This document shows positions 44,141 to 45,136 of a DNA stretch of 45,136 nt, piece by piece. The notes under the pieces are model-generated. The model was not told the origin of the DNA. It saw nothing but the letters and a program-made list of their open reading frames with translations, and did not search any database. The DNA is taken from the NCBI GenBank assembly GCA_030427825.1, contig JAUICO010000029.1, positions 1 through 45,136 on the forward strand, given 5' to 3'. The position numbers and the translations under genes were made by a program. The stretch's first letter is position 1. Each line of letters opens with the position of its first letter. The DNA is from a bacterium (GTDB lineage: Bacteria; Myxococcota_A; Bradymonadia; REDH01).

Positions 44141-44169
44141 ATAATGGACCCGGTTGCCGCCTGTGTCAA
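44141..44169 (-). promoter_or_regulatory. trp operon promoter
   Basis: On the minus strand a perfect TTGACA (44169-44164), a 17-base spacer, then CATTAT (44146-44141, 4 of 6). Transcription would start near 44134, giving a ~229-base leader before trpE and ~27 bases before the leader-peptide start. I see no TrpR-type palindrome over it. Confidence 0.82.
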
Positions 44170-44305
44170 TGCGGGCGCCGACGGAAGGGTCGACGAGCCC
44201 GGCCGTCACCTGGTGCCGTTTGGTGTGAGCCCGTGTGGGATTGACGCCGCTGTTGCGTCAGAGGCGACACTGCTCTTACGCTCCGCACCACCACCCGGGA
44301 GTTCT

Positions 44306-44965
44306 GTGACCGCTGCACACACCGACCTGCTGCTGAAGAGCGCCGACGAACCGGCGTGGACCGTCGCCCGCCACGTTGTCGGACGGCTCGCGACCGCGGT
44401 GAACACGACGTCAGCGCACTACAAAGGCGCTCGCGCTGAGAACGGTATCGGCGTGTTCGGCGCGACCTACACCAGCCATCAGGTGAGCGTGATCTGCGGG
44501 CAGGACGCTGACTCCCGCGCTCTCGCGGTGCGCGTGATCGTCTCGGACGCCTGGCCGGTTCGACTGTCGATGCCCTTTTTTCCCATCGCGATGCTTGCGA
44601 CGAGCTTCGCCATCTCGGTTCCTCTTGGTGGCTTCGATGGCGTGCTCGTGGGGCTCGTCGCCGGGGTTGTCGCGGGTTTTCTCGCTTCGTTTCTGGTCTT
44701 CAACCTCGTGCGTTGGATTCGAAGCCGCAGCCAGGCGACGACCAAACAGGCGCGCAACGTGGTCGCTGTCTTCGCCGAGCAGGTGGAGGCGGTGGGCACG
44801 CAGCTCAATCTTGAGGTGGTGAGGCGTGACGCCCGCATCTTCGGCATGGACGCCGACCCGCCGCGGGCAACGGGTTCAGAGATGGGCGTGACCGCGCTGG
44901 AGATGGGCGACGCCGGTGCGTGGACGAAGCTCTTTTCAGACGCCCTGGCCGGAGTTCCCCATTGA
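44306..44965 (+). CDS. Membrane protein, function unknown
   Basis: The 219-residue protein has one hydrophobic hairpin in the middle (PFFPIAMLATSFAISVPLGG, then GVLVGLVAGVVAGFLASFLVF), followed by Arg-rich and helical regions (QARNVVAVFAEQVEAVGTQL). The family is not recognised. Start: GTG 44306 has GGGAG 4 bases upstream. The same frame is open from ATG 44144, but that start lies within the -10 box of the trp promoter and adds 54 low-quality residues. The stop overlaps the next start (TTGA), so the two are coupled. Confidence 0.65.
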   Translation: MTAAHTDLLLKSADEPAWTVARHVVGRLATAVNTTSAHYKGARAENGIGVFGATYTSHQVSVICGQDADSRALAVRVIVSDAWPVRLSMPFFPIAMLATSFAISVPLGGFDGVLVGLVAGVVAGFLASFLVFNLVRWIRSRSQATTKQARNVVAVFAEQVEAVGTQLNLEVVRRDARIFGMDADPPRATGSEMGVTALEMGDAGAWTKLFSDALAGVPH

Positions 44966-45136
44966 GCGTGCCGCGGCGTTGGGACGCCGGTCCCTGGCTG
45001 ATGGAGCATGTGGATGTGCGCCTGCAGGTCGTGAAGGCCGGCCGAAGCAAAGTACGAATGGTGCGCGACGACCTGCTGCACCCGTGGGCCGGCGGCAACA
45101 AGCTGCGCAAACTCGACGGCTATCTCGCCGAGCTGA
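44962..45136 (+). CDS. PLP-dependent ACC deaminase/D-cysteine desulfhydrase family protein, 3' end outside window
   Basis: The first ~58 residues contain VRMVRDDLLHPWAGGNK and LRKLDGYLAEL, closely matching the PLP-lysine region of the ACC deaminase/D-cysteine desulfhydrase family (KRDDL..GGNKxRKL, Lys forms the Schiff base). The substrate cannot be told from this fragment. Start: TTG 44962 overlaps the upstream TGA and has GGAG 7 bases upstream; GTG 44968 and ATG 45001 are alternatives. The gene runs off the window. Confidence 0.8.
   Translation, partial: MSVPRRWDAGPWLMEHVDVRLQVVKAGRSKVRMVRDDLLHPWAGGNKLRKLDGYLAEL

Noticed and set aside
44144..44305. ATG 44144 as start of the small membrane protein
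   Set aside because: It falls within the trp promoter -10 box and adds 54 unconvincing residues; GTG 44306 has a ribosome site. It cannot be fully excluded.

Overview
This GC-rich, gene-dense window (45 kb, no gene desert) reads as ordinary chromosome from a Gram-negative, deltaproteobacterium-like bacterium. Myxococcota or a close relative (Bradymonadia-like) is my best guess. The reasons are inferential: many lipoproteins with Asp/Ala/Gly-rich linkers, an HRDISPxN-type Ser/Thr kinase, a PilZ protein of the myxobacterial type, an AgmX/PglI-like C-terminus, PEGA repeats, and a sigma-region-4-like small protein typical of that group. I saw no IS element, phage, integron, CRISPR array, tRNA or rRNA.

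Left part (1-13018, mostly + strand): the end of an AgmX-like envelope protein; a VCBS/UnbV lipoprotein translationally coupled to a lipoprotein with two CxxCH motifs; an MlaE permease plus MCE protein pair with no ATPase gene beside it; a clear sigma-70 promoter driving yceD-rpmF; then rpiB, nrdR and a riboflavin operon (ribD-ribE-ribBA-ribH) running into nusB and a coupled small lipoprotein. In RibBA the GTP cyclohydrolase II half has lost key residues.

Middle (13042-27584): a minus-strand envelope cluster (cvpA, lipoprotein, tail-anchored Ser/Thr kinase, PEGA protein, YcbB-type L,D-transpeptidase) divergent from glpX; a sigma-region-4-like DNA-binding protein with its own promoter; purH and purD; then on the minus strand a PilZ protein and the cinA-thpR-recA set. 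recA has a perfect GAAC-N4-GTTC LexA-type box upstream. The ThpR homologue has lost both HxT catalytic motifs.

Right part (27695-45136): rpsT with a terminator; holA behind a small lipoprotein in the lptE position; asnS; a Tat-type lipoprotein phosphoesterase; pilD; an NtrC-family activator with a degenerate receiver; an extensin-like lipoprotein; and a complete minus-strand trp operon, trpE-G-D-C-(F-B fusion)-A. The trp operon has a full classical attenuator: promoter, 27-residue leader peptide with three consecutive Trp codons plus a fourth, competing RNA hairpins and a U-tract terminator. A small membrane protein and the start of a PLP-dependent deaminase/desulfhydrase close the window. 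Apart from the trp leader (43906-44305, fully described), no stretch above 300 bases lacks a gene.
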